Both the position numbers and the translations under genes were made by a program. A stretch of 64,000 bases of DNA from Sphingobacteriales bacterium (GTDB lineage: Bacteria > Bacteroidota > Bacteroidia > Chitinophagales > UBA2359): contig JADKCK010000006.1 of NCBI GenBank assembly GCA_016718845.1, forward strand, positions 62,001 to 126,000, read 5' to 3'. Of this stretch, positions 9,501-17,219 are shown one piece after another; within the stretch, counting starts at the first letter, position 1; every line of letters starts with the position of its first letter. The notes under the pieces were generated by a model that was not told the DNA's origin, searched no databases, and saw only the letters and a program-made list of their open reading frames with translations.

Positions 9501-9765
9501 ACCGGGCTACCCTGCATGCCCCGACCACACCGAAAAACGCACCCTTTGGCAATTGCTCGATGTAGAAAAAAACACGAGCATACAACTAACCGAAAACTGT
9601 GCTATGTATCCAACGGCGGCTGTATCGGGGTGGTATTTTAGCCACCCACAAAGCACCTACTTTGGTGTTGGTCAAATTACCCCCGAACAGGTCGAAGATT
9701 TGGCACAACGTAAAGGTATGACGGTACAAGAAATGACCCGATGGCTGCAACCGCTTTTGGGGTAA
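6540..9765 (+). CDS. metH: cobalamin-dependent methionine synthase, C-terminal modules (frameshifted, with inserted domain)
   Basis: Codes for the folate-, B12- and reactivation modules of MetH. The N-terminal homocysteine-binding module is absent, as in split MetH systems. From ATG 6540 it reads HPYLRLSGLEP and the pterin-binding domain (GERTNVTGS, VDSSKW). The frame is lost at 6920-6924, where five A's stand where four are expected, and resumes with RRYGAAVVVMAFDEQGQAD. Next come the B12-binding motif DVHDIGKN (His codon 7840-7842), GLSGLITPSLDEM and the activation domain (RPAPGYPACPDHTEK). About 174 extra residues (8608-9168) interrupt the start of the activation domain, where relatives have about 13. 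Without the insert the length is near 900 residues, normal for this split form. A sequencing error at the A-run is the simplest explanation of the break. Confidence 0.85.
8608..9159 (+). other. in-frame insertion in metH resembling a BECR/LPD3-type nuclease-like domain
   Basis: Lies between the MetH segments FPANSIGDDVVV and LHHLRQQLKKADG, which are nearly adjacent in other MetH proteins. It contains VTINEILFNG, FMGKTYRNADTGF, IKKALSL, HHLELMQVLDKLIE, YRFFGSARIEG, GIKLTVKE and a tail with STISAAKI. By eye this pattern matches a domain found in phage and mobile-element polyvalent proteins, assigned to the Barnase-EndoU-ColicinE5/D-RelE fold, including its usual SISAAKL-type tail. The family call is recognition from memory. 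The insertion itself is seen directly and keeps the metH frame open. Confidence 0.6.
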
Positions 9766-9829
9766 ATAAAAATCAAACCTTCTGCTGTTTATCAAAAACA
9801 GCAGAAGGTTTCGATATATTTGGGAGGCT
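9668..9829. repeat. 162-bp direct repeat, copy 1 (metH 3' end plus terminator)
   Basis: Comprises the last 98 bases of metH, its stop codon and its terminator hairpin. It recurs at 11831-11992 with the same length and a few substitutions. Weaker similarity continues about 40 bp further, into the 3' end of the AbiEii-like gene. Confidence 0.9.
9775..9811. terminator. terminator of metH
   Basis: A 16-bp near-perfect stem (AAACCTTCTGCTGTTT with its complement) around a short AT loop, directly after the metH stop codon. It also faces the end of the convergent AbiEii-like gene. Confidence 0.75.
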
Positions 9830-9844
9830 TAGAAAAATCAATTA

Positions 9845-10717
9845 TTAACATAACGTAGTATCATGGATACCCAAAAGTAATTCGTTTATTAAGGTGTGTT
9901 TTTCGTTTAAAGTTTCGTTTTCGTTGTCTATTATCAACTGTTGCAACAAATGGCTATCGGTATTTTTTGCCAATTCGGTACTAATAACCTCAATTACCTT
10001 ATTTTTTAGGTATTCAGATGGTTGTACAATATACCCAATTTGTCTGCCTAAAACACGAGCTGCTATCATGGGTAATTGACAATTGTCAACAAACAAATCG
10101 TTGTGGTCATCGTAAATAACTTCTGTTGCTATTTCAAAATAATGTTGCAAAATACGGGCAATATCTGGTATGTCGTTGGGTCTATTTTCGGGACGCTCGT
10201 GCCAAGCAATCAGTTTTAATAAAACAATACTTTCGATAGACACAATAGGCAATGTAATAGGTTCTTGTAAGCCTTCAAAAGTTAATTGACTGCGATGGTT
10301 TGCAACTTCACCCAAGCCTAATGTAGAGATAGTTGTTTGTTCGCGGTCGTTTAAATTCAGTTGATAAGGTTGGGGTAAATGGCTGTAAGGTATTATGTCG
10401 ACGGCAAGCGGCGGATTAACAGCCGCGAAATTTAACCGCTGCGTGATGGCAGTTGCAGTAAAAAAGCAATGTTCTATTAGGTATTGTCTAAATTCATGAT
10501 AATTATCGGCAGTTGTAACATAGATAACCAAATCTGCATCGTTGGTATTTCGGTAGCTAGGTAAATTATTTGCTATCAACCAAATCTCCATTACTTTTGC
10601 TCCAATAAGGTAATAGTGCGTATCAAATTCTTGACACGCACTATTTAAAGTCTTAGCTAATTGGGCTAAGGTTTGCAAATAAGGTTTGTTGACTATCGAA
10701 ATGCAAATGTTAGGCAT
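9845..10717 (-). CDS. AbiEii-like nucleotidyltransferase, toxin of a type IV toxin-antitoxin pair
   Basis: A 290-residue protein with the nucleotidyltransferase pattern of the AbiEii/AbiGii family: YYLIGAKVMEIW, then RNTNDADLVIYV with acidic residues Asp60 and Asp62, a third acidic residue in LAVDIIPY (Asp107), and the later SIESIVLLKLIAWHERPEN-RPNDIPDIARIL segment typical of these proteins. Family toxins transfer nucleotides to RNA or protein targets and act in abortive infection or plasmid stability. Its start codon lies 11 bp after the stop of the AbiEi-like gene. The pair is bracketed by duplicated metH 3' ends. Confidence 0.75.
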   Translation of the reverse strand: MPNICISIVNKPYLQTLAQLAKTLNSACQEFDTHYYLIGAKVMEIWLIANNLPSYRNTNDADLVIYVTTADNYHEFRQYLIEHCFFTATAITQRLNFAAVNPPLAVDIIPYSHLPQPYQLNLNDREQTTISTLGLGEVANHRSQLTFEGLQEPITLPIVSIESIVLLKLIAWHERPENRPNDIPDIARILQHYFEIATEVIYDDHNDLFVDNCQLPMIAARVLGRQIGYIVQPSEYLKNKVIEVISTELAKNTDSHLLQQLIIDNENETLNEKHTLINELLLGIHDTTLC

Positions 10718-10728
10718 GTATTTAGGTG

Positions 10729-11721
10729 TTAAATGTTCAATAGTTTTGCTGTATCTATATTGCGCCCGTCTTGGCTATTTATTAAATCGGCATACACCAA
10801 CAATTCGGGTGCTGTATTTGGTGAGCTGTCTAAATCATCGTTCCAAAACTTTTTGTATACCTCGATATTTCCTTTGGGGTTCGGAACTAAGCGATATTGA
10901 CGCATCAGTGCAGCAGTTGTTTCGGTGGTGTAGAGTGTAAATATTTGAGGTTGTAGGTAATTGGTTAGTAAAGCTGCTGCAGGTTCGCTACCCCAAACAG
11001 TACCGTTTCGGAGTTTTATGTTTTTCAAGGTGTGTTGCTCAATTTGAGGGTGTACAAAGCTAAAATTGCCTACATGTTGTTTAGGTTTCAATATATCGGG
11101 ATAGGTTTCTATCCAACGAGTCTTCAATTTCTCCATTTCAATCATCTTTAATTGTTTTGCATCTATCTGCACCAAAAACCTTTTTTCTTTCAATTGTGCA
11201 AAAGTTTCGCTAATAGTATCCGAGCTTACGCCTATTTTTTGTGCTATAGTTTTATAGGGTAATAAAACTAAATCGGGATTTTCGAGCAGATGAAAGATGA
11301 TGACTAAACCTTTGGCGGTAAATCCACCTGTTTTAGGCTTAAGTGGTTTTTCGTTTTTATTTCCCTCAATTTGTATAAATAACCCGTCTGCTTGCAAATA
11401 GGCGTTACCTGCGCCATCAATATAACCTATTTTGTGCTCGCGAAGCATCATTTTTAGTGGGTCTGTTATGATAGGAGCAATTAGTACAAAGTATTCTATT
11501 TTCAGTCGTTCTTTTTGAACCAGCAATAGTCCTAGTACTTGTCTGTCAACTTTGGATTTTATTTCGGTACTAAAATGCACAACTCTTCCTTGCCATTCAA
11601 TGGCTAAATAACCATCAAAAGCATCAAATTGGTTAGGTAAAAGCTCTTCCCAACGGGCAAGCATGCCGCTTCGTTGTGTGAATTTTTCAAGTGCTATTTG
11701 AGCAAAATAATCTTCTGTCAT
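10729..11721 (-). CDS. type IV toxin-antitoxin system AbiEi family antitoxin
   Basis: A 330-residue protein matching the Bacteroidota AbiEi-like antitoxins. The N-terminal part resembles a restriction-endonuclease-like fold (AIEWQGRVVHFSTEIKSKVD, YFVLIAPIITDPLKMMLRE, IGYIDGAGNAYLQ). A winged-helix-like DNA-binding segment follows (FHLLENPDLVLLPYKTIAQ with KIGVSSDTISETFAQLKEKR), then a C-terminal domain containing WGSEPAAALLTNYL. Such antitoxins repress their own operon and counteract the nucleotidyltransferase toxin. It is the first gene of the cassette. The catalytic motif of a true nuclease is not evident. Confidence 0.78.
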   Translation of the reverse strand: MTEDYFAQIALEKFTQRSGMLARWEELLPNQFDAFDGYLAIEWQGRVVHFSTEIKSKVDRQVLGLLLVQKERLKIEYFVLIAPIITDPLKMMLREHKIGYIDGAGNAYLQADGLFIQIEGNKNEKPLKPKTGGFTAKGLVIIFHLLENPDLVLLPYKTIAQKIGVSSDTISETFAQLKEKRFLVQIDAKQLKMIEMEKLKTRWIETYPDILKPKQHVGNFSFVHPQIEQHTLKNIKLRNGTVWGSEPAAALLTNYLQPQIFTLYTTETTAALMRQYRLVPNPKGNIEVYKKFWNDDLDSSPNTAPELLVYADLINSQDGRNIDTAKLLNI

Positions 11722-12540
11722 AATTTAATCGTCAAAACGAGTACGCAAAGTTAGTCAATATTTTTCAAACAAACAACTTTGAGCAATTTTATTGCCATTA
11801 AACGGGGTTTTATTTTCAAATTTATTACCCTTGGTCAAATTACCCCCGAGCAGGTCGAAGATTTGGCACAACGAAAAGGCATAACCGTACAAGAAATGAC
11901 CCGATGGCTGCAACCGCTTTTGGGGTAAATAAAAATCAAACCTTCTGCTGTTTATCAAAAACAGCAGAAGGTTTCGATATATTTGGGAGGCTCAAAAAAA
12001 ATGTTTATTAACGTGATATAGAATCAAGAATACCCATCTTAATATCGCTACATCATCACATCGTATCTGTCCCAAAAATAAAAACTAGTCTTCGGGTAGT
12101 TTTTTTAAACTAGGTTGCTTCAATTACTACACTCACTCGGGTATTAAGATGCCAGTAGGTAGGCAAACGTCGCGCAAAGTTTTTTGGAGATTTGGTAGTT
12201 AAATGGCATGGATATTTTTATTGCAGATTAAGAACGGCATATCATTAAGAAAAATTTAATTTTTTTTGAAAAACAAGACAAAATTGTCCGATTTTAAAAA
12301 AAAAGTATTACCTTTGTCTCAACAAAGAGCAAGTAGGCAGATGCCTAAAAGCAATTTACTTATCAATACGCGTTTTTTCGACTAAATTTTCGTTTTTGTT
12401 GTATAGCATCAAAGGGTGCAAAAAACAACTATTGGTATCTTGTGCTCAACAGTTTTTGGGTATAGAGAGTAGCTATTTTTAACGAAATAATAGCACATTC
12501 GGTTATTTATGGACACTGGGTTGGTACAATATTTAGCTAT
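11722..12540. other. gene-poor region upstream of the AbiE cassette
   Basis: Contains the abiEi promoter region, the second 162-bp repeat (11831-11992) and a small hairpin at about 12080-12108 (AAAACTA/TAGTTTT followed by T's). It also has an isolated promoter-like box TACCTTTG at 12308-12315 reading to the right, with no coding frame after it before the 3' end of the metalloprotease gene. Confidence 0.5.
11831..11992. repeat. 162-bp direct repeat, copy 2 (orphan metH 3' end plus terminator)
   Basis: A detached copy of the metH 3' end, 2163 bp from copy 1. Its coding part still reads as the MetH C terminus (RKGITVQEMTRWLQPLLG and stop) with one conservative change (Met to Ile). It is therefore a true gene end, possibly the original one. 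The terminator hairpin (11938-11974) is intact. Confidence 0.9.
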
Positions 12541-15429
12541 CTAATACCTAAGCACATTAAGTCCAATTTTACCCACATTGCTACGCAGTAAATTAAAATC
12601 GAGGATATTTACGGTTCCGTCAAGGTTTAGGTCGGCAAGCCTATAGCCGTTGCCTGTGGTGTTTACAAAGGTGTTATAATCGGTAAAAGCTGTTAAAACG
12701 CCATCGGCATAAATATCGCCTGCAAATAAAACAAAAATGTTGTTAGCTATAGCTTTGGTTTGTTGATTACCTACGGCTTGTGTTTGGGCGGTGGTAAAAT
12801 CATAGTCTATGTTGCTGTGTATTTGGTCGGTTACTTGTGTGGCTTGGCTCATTACGGCAAGGTGGTTGCGTGGTCGGACAATAAAACGATAACTGCTACC
12901 TGCCGTTAGTGCATCAAACCGCACTCCTTTGGTTATATCTTCGTAATCAACAATTTCGCCATTGTTTAATAGCCATGCTGCGGCTTGGTCAAGTATTAGG
13001 GTAGGGTTGTTGGCATCGCGGGCTTCGACAAGTACCCAATCAATGGCGTTAGTGGGTATGCTTGTAACGCTCTCGCCGCCGCTGTAGTTCCAAGGCAAGG
13101 TATTAAAAGGTTGTAGTAGGGGGAGTGCTACGTTTCGGGTCATGGTTTGTGTGTTGGTTTGGTAGCAGCCTTCTAAATAGGTTTTTAATCTAACATTAAC
13201 AATAGCAGGTGGTATATTACAGTTTTGGGGCAGTATGGTAATGGGTATGGCGGTACCAAAAGTGCAAGCACTGGTGTTGGCATTGGGTAAAGTTGGGAAG
13301 GTAATAGCAAAGGGTGCTTGGTCAAAAATTAGCTCGGCAAACTGTAAGGCACCATTATTACCGGGGTTGTTGTTGTCGGTTATGGTTAATAGCCAAGTGC
13401 CATTAGGGTTGCCTATATCAACATTAAGTGGGCTGTCGCTGTTTATGTTGCCGGTGTAGCAGGGTGGATTAGGGTAGGCGTTGCCATTACAGCCGCCAGC
13501 ATTGTATCCGCCCGATGTAACAAAACAAGCAGGCGATGCAGCAGTACCAATATTTACCCCAAAACCATTAAGCGAAAAAGTATTAACAATACCAATAACT
13601 GTTCCGTTTGGTGCAGTTAGGCTAATGTTTAGGTCGTTAGTAAATTCGTGTTGTATAAAGGTACACAACTGCAACAAACGGGCATTGGTGGGCAATTGAC
13701 TAACTGTTATAGGTATACTAATGCCTGCGGTATTTGGATAGTCGGGTATGTTGATGTTGGCATTAGGACCTATTTTAAATTGCGGAGCTGCCAAGTTTTG
13801 GTATGATGTAAAAGGTGTAACAAAATAATTACCCGGTGTAAAAGTAGCACTACAATTGGGCGAAAAAATAAAACCTGTTTGGTTGGCAGGTACGGATAAG
13901 TTGGGGTCGGCGGCAAAAATTTTACCTGCTGTTTGTGCTGCAGCCAAACCTGTGCCGTTGGTAATTGGGGCAGTATCTACCCAAAAAGCAGTAGTATAAG
14001 GTGCGGGGGTGTTGGCATTTTGGGTGGTTAAAATAATAGATTCGTTGCAGCATAAACTGTTATTGGCAGGGCTTATGCCATTTCCAGCATCGGGTAGCAC
14101 GGTAATAGTGGCTTTGCGGCGGCAGGGGCGGTCTATGGCATAGTTGTTTGCCTCCTCAACCCATACCTCGTATATGCCGGGTAGGTTATTGTTTACAATG
14201 CTGCTGGGTGTAAAGCTACCTGTGCTACTTGCTAAAAGTGTGGCGTTGGCACTTGCCCCGTCGTACCAGTTATAGCAATTATTGTATGTATGTAAGGTTG
14301 GTATGGCATCGCCCACGCAAATCTCCCAAAAAGGCGATTCGGGGTGATTGATAACAGTAGCGTTAAAATCGATAGCAACATTTGCGGCACACAAATAATC
14401 GCGGCATTCTAACAAACAATCGTTGATTTTGCGCAGTTGACAAGCCGAAAAATGAACGGGGTCGCAGCCATTGTAGTTGGTATAGCCCATAATATTTCGG
14501 GTATCTATACCTTGCGAAGGGTCGGGGGTATAGGGACCTACATATTGACACAAATTATTAACCATGCCAATTAAAAGTGGGTCGGGGGGCGTATCGCTAA
14601 TGCCATCGCCTTTGTTAGATGGGTTGTTGGGATCGTTAGCGGCAAGTGAACTGTTAGGCGCTCCAAAAGCACATGCCCCCGACCCATTGGCTGGCTCGTT
14701 TGGTACATTGCCCGATGCGCCGTTGTGGGTGTGGTACAAACCAAATAAATGCCCTATTTCGTGTTCCAACGATGCATCGCCTGGGTTTACACAAGCACTT
14801 GCTAATATGGCTCGGTTTTTAGTATTTACGCTGCCTCCGGTGTTGTAGGTACTCGGAAAATAAGCATATCCACAGCTATTAGCCCCACTATTTATTAATG
14901 TATTTACCACATAAACGTTTAATACGTTGGGCAGGTCGAGGGTTTCTAATTCGGTATCATCGTTAATGCCATCGTCGGGGTCGGTGCTACCACCTGTTAC
15001 AAAACCATACAAATCGGTGTCGTTGATAAACCGTATACTTTGCGACATAACCAACTGTAGATTGGCTTGGGCGTAGATTAAATTTAACTCAATTAGTTTG
15101 GTATAAATTTTGCTGGTATCGTAGCTTAATGTGCCGCTGTTAGTACGAAAAACTGTAAAAACAACAGGTACGCGATAGTTGGGGCAAGCAGGAAATGTGG
15201 TAGGCGGAACAACGCAGTTGCTATAGCTACAAGAGCCGCCATAAGTGCCATACAAATAACTACGACACGATGCACCCATGCGCTCGGCGGTGTTATTATC
15301 AAACGAACCTTCGAGTGTTATAGGCGCAATAGTGGTGCAGGGCATGTAGGTATCTTGAGAAAATACATTAAAAGATTGAATGTGTAAAAATATAGATAAA
15401 AAAAATGCCAGATAGTTAGATGGTTTCAT
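12541..15429 (-). CDS. secreted M43 (pappalysin-like) zinc metalloprotease with P/Homo B and dockerin-like domains
   Basis: A 962-residue protein with a signal peptide (to about residue 24). The catalytic domain carries the extended zinc motif HEIGHLFGLYH (His223, Glu224, His227, His233) of the M43 family; the later GYTNYNGCDP may hold the Met-turn-equivalent region. An Ig-like segment follows. Then a proprotein-convertase P domain (LCTFIQHEFTNDLNISLTAP to GTWLLTITDNNNPGNNGAL) precedes a C-terminal stretch with GDIYADGVLTAFTDYNTF and LADLNLDGTVNILDFNLL, which looks like paired calcium-binding dockerin loops. Extracellular proteolysis is likely. I do not see a standard type IX sorting domain, so how it is exported or anchored is open. 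Confidence 0.82.
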   Translation of the reverse strand: MKPSNYLAFFLSIFLHIQSFNVFSQDTYMPCTTIAPITLEGSFDNNTAERMGASCRSYLYGTYGGSCSYSNCVVPPTTFPACPNYRVPVVFTVFRTNSGTLSYDTSKIYTKLIELNLIYAQANLQLVMSQSIRFINDTDLYGFVTGGSTDPDDGINDDTELETLDLPNVLNVYVVNTLINSGANSCGYAYFPSTYNTGGSVNTKNRAILASACVNPGDASLEHEIGHLFGLYHTHNGASGNVPNEPANGSGACAFGAPNSSLAANDPNNPSNKGDGISDTPPDPLLIGMVNNLCQYVGPYTPDPSQGIDTRNIMGYTNYNGCDPVHFSACQLRKINDCLLECRDYLCAANVAIDFNATVINHPESPFWEICVGDAIPTLHTYNNCYNWYDGASANATLLASSTGSFTPSSIVNNNLPGIYEVWVEEANNYAIDRPCRRKATITVLPDAGNGISPANNSLCCNESIILTTQNANTPAPYTTAFWVDTAPITNGTGLAAAQTAGKIFAADPNLSVPANQTGFIFSPNCSATFTPGNYFVTPFTSYQNLAAPQFKIGPNANINIPDYPNTAGISIPITVSQLPTNARLLQLCTFIQHEFTNDLNISLTAPNGTVIGIVNTFSLNGFGVNIGTAASPACFVTSGGYNAGGCNGNAYPNPPCYTGNINSDSPLNVDIGNPNGTWLLTITDNNNPGNNGALQFAELIFDQAPFAITFPTLPNANTSACTFGTAIPITILPQNCNIPPAIVNVRLKTYLEGCYQTNTQTMTRNVALPLLQPFNTLPWNYSGGESVTSIPTNAIDWVLVEARDANNPTLILDQAAAWLLNNGEIVDYEDITKGVRFDALTAGSSYRFIVRPRNHLAVMSQATQVTDQIHSNIDYDFTTAQTQAVGNQQTKAIANNIFVLFAGDIYADGVLTAFTDYNTFVNTTGNGYRLADLNLDGTVNILDFNLLRSNVGKIGLNVLRY

Positions 15430-15804
15430 GAGTGTGTGTAGGATAGAGAGTTAAGAAATGTGGTTTAATATTTTATTTTTAATTGTGTTTGAGGATAAAA
15501 AAAGCTCAAAAACGAGCAGATAGTGTGGGCTAAGTTACGGAAAAAAGCAAACGCTTTAAATTGCCTATTTGTTAATTTATAGATACCTTACATATTTTTA
15601 AAAAAAACAAACATATCGCCCACATTTTTTGAAATTTTGCATCTTTGCTTGTTTATTGGTAAAGTTTACTAAAAATTTACTAATTTTTGGAAAAAAAGTT
15701 ACAAAAAGGCTGTTTTTATGTCACAAAATGGCTATTTTTTCACTATACAGTAGACAACAGAAAGCAGCAAACTTAACAACAGAAAGCAGCAAACTTAATA
15801 GTGT
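15430..15804. other. intergenic region between the divergent protease and sigma-factor genes
   Basis: AT-rich, with no gene visible. Contains a promoter-like CATCTTTG near 15640 and, right before the sigma-factor gene, two back-to-back copies of a 22-bp sequence. Confidence 0.5.
15755..15798. repeat. perfect 22-bp tandem duplication upstream of the sigma-factor gene
   Basis: The 22-bp unit CAACAGAAAGCAGCAAACTT+AA is present at 15755-15776 and again, identical, at 15777-15798, ending 6 bp before the sigma-factor ATG. It occupies the 5' leader or ribosome-binding region. Confidence 0.9.
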
Positions 15805-16503
15805 ATGAATGAGCAAAAAACAGACGATAGAAAATTAAGCGCGCTACAGTTTTTCGATATAATGACTCATGCTAAACCTTTTGAGCAAAAAGAAGTACTA
15901 GAAAAAAGAGCAGATACTATATCAAGCTACTTAAAAACAAAGTACAATAGAATGACAAAAGATGCCATTAAAAGCATTGTATCAGAAACGCTAATGCGTT
16001 TTATGGAAATTTATTATCCCTTATTTTTGGCAGATGAGGTGGAAGAATTGAGCGAAATACAAACAATAGACGGAAAGCTTTGCCGATTTGCCGAAAATAT
16101 AGCAAAAGAAAATATTAGGCAAGCTATTGATGCGAGTTATTTGATTGAAAAAGAAAATTCCATATATGGGCAAGTAAATGCACTTGGCTCTTATGATTTA
16201 GTGGAATATGATTTTTTAGAAAAAAAAATAACATTATCCGAAATAGCTGCTCAACTGATAGAGGCAATACACAAATTACCCGTGTCGCACCAAAATGTTT
16301 TTATAAGAAGACTATTTGGTGAAAAACCCAAAGATATTGCCAAAGCATTAAATATTACCGAAACCAAGGAGCGAAAAGATGCAGAACGTGCAAAAAAGGC
16401 ATTGGCAGCTATTCTTCCTACAATACAAAACACTTATTATCAGGATTTAATACCGTATATAACTCCTTTTTTTCAACATCTTTTTAAAAATCAAACTCCA
16501 TGA
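15805..16503 (+). CDS. ECF-like sigma-70 family RNA polymerase sigma factor (divergent)
   Basis: A 232-residue protein. The C-terminal half fits sigma region 4: LIEAIHKLPVSHQNVFIRRL, then GEKPKDIAKALNITETKERKDAERAKKAL, a helix-turn-helix with the usual post-HTH helix. The N-terminal half is helical and only loosely like region 2 (SSYLKTKYNRMTKDAIKSIV). No anti-sigma transmembrane gene is adjacent. Instead a gene of unknown function overlaps its stop codon by 4 bp (ATGA), which implies translational coupling. Convergent TPR-CHAT protease genes lie just beyond. The sigma-factor call is good, the subfamily uncertain. Confidence 0.65.
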   Translation: MNEQKTDDRKLSALQFFDIMTHAKPFEQKEVLEKRADTISSYLKTKYNRMTKDAIKSIVSETLMRFMEIYYPLFLADEVEELSEIQTIDGKLCRFAENIAKENIRQAIDASYLIEKENSIYGQVNALGSYDLVEYDFLEKKITLSEIAAQLIEAIHKLPVSHQNVFIRRLFGEKPKDIAKALNITETKERKDAERAKKALAAILPTIQNTYYQDLIPYITPFFQHLFKNQTP

Positions 16504-17219
16504 TAACATCGCCTTTTATGCCTTTGATAAAAAAGGCTCTGTTTCAACCTCATTTGTTAAGTATTGACGAGCGAAAACAATATCATCAACTATTGCAAAC
16601 AAACGAAGAAGTAAAGTATATAGTTGGTAATATGATAGCCAATAAAATAAAACAACAGATTGAATACAAGCAATCAGAACATCACACCTCTTTTGCCAAG
16701 TTGTTAAAAGAAGTGGTTGACGAATCTTTTGATGACCCAAAAACATATACCCTTGCCCAACTGTTGTTTGATGAATTTGGTATTGTTCTGTCTGAGGCAG
16801 AGCAAATCGAATTGTACTTACCACACGAGGAAGAAGAAATGTTATTGGAACTCGAAGATACATTTGAATCAACACGCTCAGTCAATGGTGCTTATACCTT
16901 GGGTAATAAACTAAGCTCAATAATAATAGCACCTAATAATGGCGACGACTGCACAAATGGTATAGTTGTTAAATTAAGTAACCCCCTTGATTTTAGCTTA
17001 ACCATTAACATACAAGACAATAAGCTAAATCCTAAAATAGACGTAGAAATGCCACCTAGTGTTACTGAGCTGGAAATTAATTTTGGACACAATAAATTGC
17101 TGCCAGGCAGGTACTATTGCGAAATTACGCCCAATACCACCGAAAGTAGCCACAACGCCGTTGTAATATGCATATTTGTTCAAAAAGGTTTAATGCCTAA
17201 ATCAGTGCAACTTATTTAA
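16500..17219 (+). CDS. unknown protein coupled to the sigma factor
   Basis: A 239-residue soluble protein with no recognised family. Its ATG overlaps the sigma-factor stop (ATGA). Residues 1-115 look helical (LLSIDERKQYHQLLQ, EVKYIVGNMIANKIKQQI) and end in an acidic patch (LPHEEEEMLLELEDTFES). Residues 125-239 look like a beta sandwich (SSIIIAP, GIVVKLSNPLDFSLTINI, LEINFGHNKLLPGRYYCEI, NAVVICIFVQKG). No signal peptide or membrane helix is seen. Its 3' end overlaps the 3' end of the convergent CHAT gene by 8 bp. By position it may bind or modulate the sigma factor or be a CHAT protease substrate; this is inference only. Confidence 0.6.
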   Translation: MITSPFMPLIKKALFQPHLLSIDERKQYHQLLQTNEEVKYIVGNMIANKIKQQIEYKQSEHHTSFAKLLKEVVDESFDDPKTYTLAQLLFDEFGIVLSEAEQIELYLPHEEEEMLLELEDTFESTRSVNGAYTLGNKLSSIIIAPNNGDDCTNGIVVKLSNPLDFSLTINIQDNKLNPKIDVEMPPSVTELEINFGHNKLLPGRYYCEITPNTTESSHNAVVICIFVQKGLMPKSVQLI

